Below, one piece after another: positions 62,144 through 64,000 of a stretch of 64,000 bases of DNA; positions within the stretch are counted from its first letter, which is position 1; each line of letters starts with the position of its first letter. Below the pieces are notes generated by a model. The model did no database searches, was not told the DNA's origin, and saw nothing but the letters and a program-made list of their open reading frames with translations. Source of the stretch: Chryseobacterium gleum (GTDB taxonomy: Bacteria; Bacteroidota; Bacteroidia; Flavobacteriales_D; Crocinitomicaceae); contig CAMAXI010000001.1 in NCBI GenBank assembly GCA_945862165.1, positions 518,688 through 582,687 of the forward strand. The letters run 5' to 3'. Made by a program: the position numbers and the translations under genes.

Positions 62144-63787
62144 ATGAAAAAACAAACCTACTTACTGGTACTTTTCGCAAGTGTTTTATTCAACCTCAGC
62201 TTTTCTCAACAAAAATCTCCTCCTAAAATTGTAGTAGGAATCGTAATCGATCAAATGTGCTACGATTATTTATATCGTTATTACGCGAAATTTTCAGATA
62301 CTGGTTTCAAAAAAATAATGCAAAACGGAACCAATTGTAGAAACACACAATACAATTACATTCCTACTTTCACTGGCCCTGGTCATGCAAGCATTTACAC
62401 TGGAACAACACCCGACAATCATGGTATTGTTGCAAACGAATGGTATGACCGCAAAATGCATCGTGAAAAAAATTGTGTTGGCGATTCCAATTACAAAAGT
62501 GTAGGGTCGACATCTAAAAACGGCGCTTGCTCTCCGCAAAATTTAAAAGCAATAACGATTACCGATCAACTCAAATTAACCTATCCAAATTCAAAGGTGG
62601 TATCCTTATCGATTAAAAATAGAGGTGCCATTCTTCCAGGTGGACACAAAAGCGATGGAAGTTATTGGTACGATCCCGCAACCGGTAATTTTATTACGAG
62701 TAATTATTATCAAAAAGAGCTCCCAAAATGGATGCAAAAATTCAATGAAAAAAAATCCGTTTTAAACTACATGGGCCAATCTTGGAACACCATTTATCCA
62801 ATTGAAAATTATACAGAAAGTAATTCAGATAATTCAACCTACGAAGAACTAATTTTCGGCAACACCACACCTACCTTTCCTTACGCATTTAACCATTTAG
62901 AAAATTCAAAAAAAATAAAAGCATTTATAGCTACCCCCTTTGCAAACACCCATCTATTAAATGCTAGTTTGGAAGCTATCACAGGAGAGCAACTCGGCAA
63001 ACATGCTACGCCAGACTTTTTATGTATTAGCTTTTCCTCTCCCGATATATTAGGGCACGCTTATGGACCACAGTCCATCGAAATCGAAGATATGTATTTG
63101 CGTTTAGATTTAGAAATTGCACGTTTACTTCAACACCTTGAAAAAGAAATAGGCAAAGACGAATTTACTTTATTCCTCACCGCAGACCACGCAGTTGTTC
63201 CTGTACCACAATTATTAGTCGATCAACGACTTCCTGGCGGATACTTTTTTCTCGAGAAACCACTAAAAACATTACGCGATAGTTGCACGCAAAAATTTGG
63301 ATTTGATTGTATCCTGGATGTATCCAATAACAACATTTATTTAGATAAACAAAAACTTACATTAAAAGATATTAACAGTGCTACTGTTCAAAACTATATT
63401 AAAGATCAATTAAAGTCTTGGTCGAATATAAAAAACACCTATACCGCAACAGAATTAGAAAGTTCTGAACAAGCGGACTATTGGAAAAATTTAGTAAAAA
63501 ATGGATATCAAAAAGAAGAAAGTGGGGATGTAATTTTTATGTTAGACGCAGGTTATCTACCGTATCAAAAAGACACCGAAAAGAACCATCAAGGTACCTC
63601 TCATGGTTCAGGATATAGCTACGACACACACGTGCCCTTGCTTTGGTACGGCAAAAACATTCCTACCCAAGAAGTATTTCGAAAAATTGAAATAACAGAT
63701 ATAGCAGCAACCTTAACCCATCTATTAAACCTCGCAAAACCAAGCTTAACGACTGGTGAACCGATTCTTGAAATTTTAAATAAATAG
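62144..63787 (+). CDS. PafA-like alkaline phosphatase
   Basis: Exported alkaline phosphatase superfamily member, 547 aa, with the signal peptide MKKQTYLLVLFASVLFNLSFSQ. The metal site begins VVGIVIDQMCYDYLYRY and the nucleophile region is YIPTFTGPGHASIYTGTTPD. VVSLSIKNRGAILPGGH has the Lys-x-Arg pair that binds substrate phosphate in PafA. ISFSSPDILGHAYGPQS, LFLTADHAVVPVPQLL and NHQGTSHGSGYSYDTHVPLL complete the metal ligands. Acts in the periplasm or outside to free phosphate. Confidence 0.92.
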   Translation: MKKQTYLLVLFASVLFNLSFSQQKSPPKIVVGIVIDQMCYDYLYRYYAKFSDTGFKKIMQNGTNCRNTQYNYIPTFTGPGHASIYTGTTPDNHGIVANEWYDRKMHREKNCVGDSNYKSVGSTSKNGACSPQNLKAITITDQLKLTYPNSKVVSLSIKNRGAILPGGHKSDGSYWYDPATGNFITSNYYQKELPKWMQKFNEKKSVLNYMGQSWNTIYPIENYTESNSDNSTYEELIFGNTTPTFPYAFNHLENSKKIKAFIATPFANTHLLNASLEAITGEQLGKHATPDFLCISFSSPDILGHAYGPQSIEIEDMYLRLDLEIARLLQHLEKEIGKDEFTLFLTADHAVVPVPQLLVDQRLPGGYFFLEKPLKTLRDSCTQKFGFDCILDVSNNNIYLDKQKLTLKDINSATVQNYIKDQLKSWSNIKNTYTATELESSEQADYWKNLVKNGYQKEESGDVIFMLDAGYLPYQKDTEKNHQGTSHGSGYSYDTHVPLLWYGKNIPTQEVFRKIEITDIAATLTHLLNLAKPSLTTGEPILEILNK

Positions 63788-63925
63788 ATTTATCGGTCCA
63801 AACGTATCTTGGTGCGCTATTATATAGTATTCAAGGATTTACGGGTAAGATCTCCTATTTCAGTACCTAGTTTTATGGTATGTAGATTTGAATGCAAAAA
63901 GTAAATAGCATCTAAAAATATAAAC

Positions 63926-64000
63926 TTAACGATTAAAAGTTAAACGTGCCGTTGCGCTGATTGATTGATCTGCAAACAAGTCTTTTTGGTACATATAATA
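63926..64000 (-). CDS. C-terminal end of a possible outer-membrane beta-barrel protein, cut by window edge
   Basis: From the window edge the minus strand reads YYMYQKDLFADQSISATARL and ends TFNR before a TAA at 63926-63928. This is the pattern of the last strand of a TonB-dependent receptor or other barrel, and it follows gene orientation usual for this region. Too short to be sure. The 138 bp between this stop and the phosphatase gene shows nothing recognisable. Confidence 0.45.
   Translation of the reverse strand, partial: YYMYQKDLFADQSISATARLTFNR

Overview
The window is AT-rich DNA from a bacterium of the phylum Bacteroidota, most likely order Flavobacteriales. The evidence is the type IX secretion genes porU and porV, the gliding-type ABC ATPase gldA, a secreted protein with a type A C-terminal sorting domain, and the promoter -7 motif TAnnTTTG ahead of many genes. 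A Fluviicola/Crocinitomicaceae-like affiliation is a guess from overall impression only.

Core region, 1-35 kb. It opens with a cut-off exported protein, recQ, tatC-lptB, a small lipoprotein and an Omp85 outer-membrane protein. Next come an MlaF/MlaE-type lipid transporter pair, an SprT-like metalloprotein and a mannose-1-phosphate guanylyltransferase. A cobalamin riboswitch (about 14.61-14.77 kb, minus strand) precedes a four-gene surface operon: DUF4465-like lipoprotein, TonB-dependent receptor, BtuG-like propeller lipoprotein and T9SS cargo. This is a probable B12 uptake system. Translation genes follow (rplM-rpsI, rpsB-tsf, pyrH-frr), then scattered metabolic genes, porV-porU, pssA-purS and an aldehyde dehydrogenase.

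Accessory island, about 35.2-55.4 kb. After a DUF4143 ATPase and a 5'-truncated ATP-binding regulator remnant, nearly everything is on the minus strand and exported or unknown: a YoeB toxin-antitoxin pair, YidD, a zinc ribbon, MORN-repeat proteins, Fibrobacter-type paralogous domains, lipoproteins and small HTH proteins. Two repeat families punctuate this run. One is a hairpin terminator with an invariant loop (four copies). The other is a roughly 110-bp upstream element (seven copies or part copies). Together they divide the run into cassette-like transcription units. Three lipoproteins share almost the same signal peptide and upstream region but have different bodies. A duplicated HTH/upstream segment is fused to the remnant of another duplicated gene. 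Within the island, five consecutive genes (43.3-47.7 kb) form a compact operon of uncharacterised exported proteins.

Right flank, 55.4-64 kb. An ECF sigma factor and an overlapping membrane-anchored TPR-like protein converge on a membrane-anchored TPR-CHAT (caspase-like) protein, which follows gldA. Then come a CarboxypepD_reg/GT2 membrane glycosyltransferase, a PafA-like alkaline phosphatase and the cut-off 3' end of a possible outer-membrane beta-barrel. No tRNA, rRNA, CRISPR array, transposase or integrase was seen.
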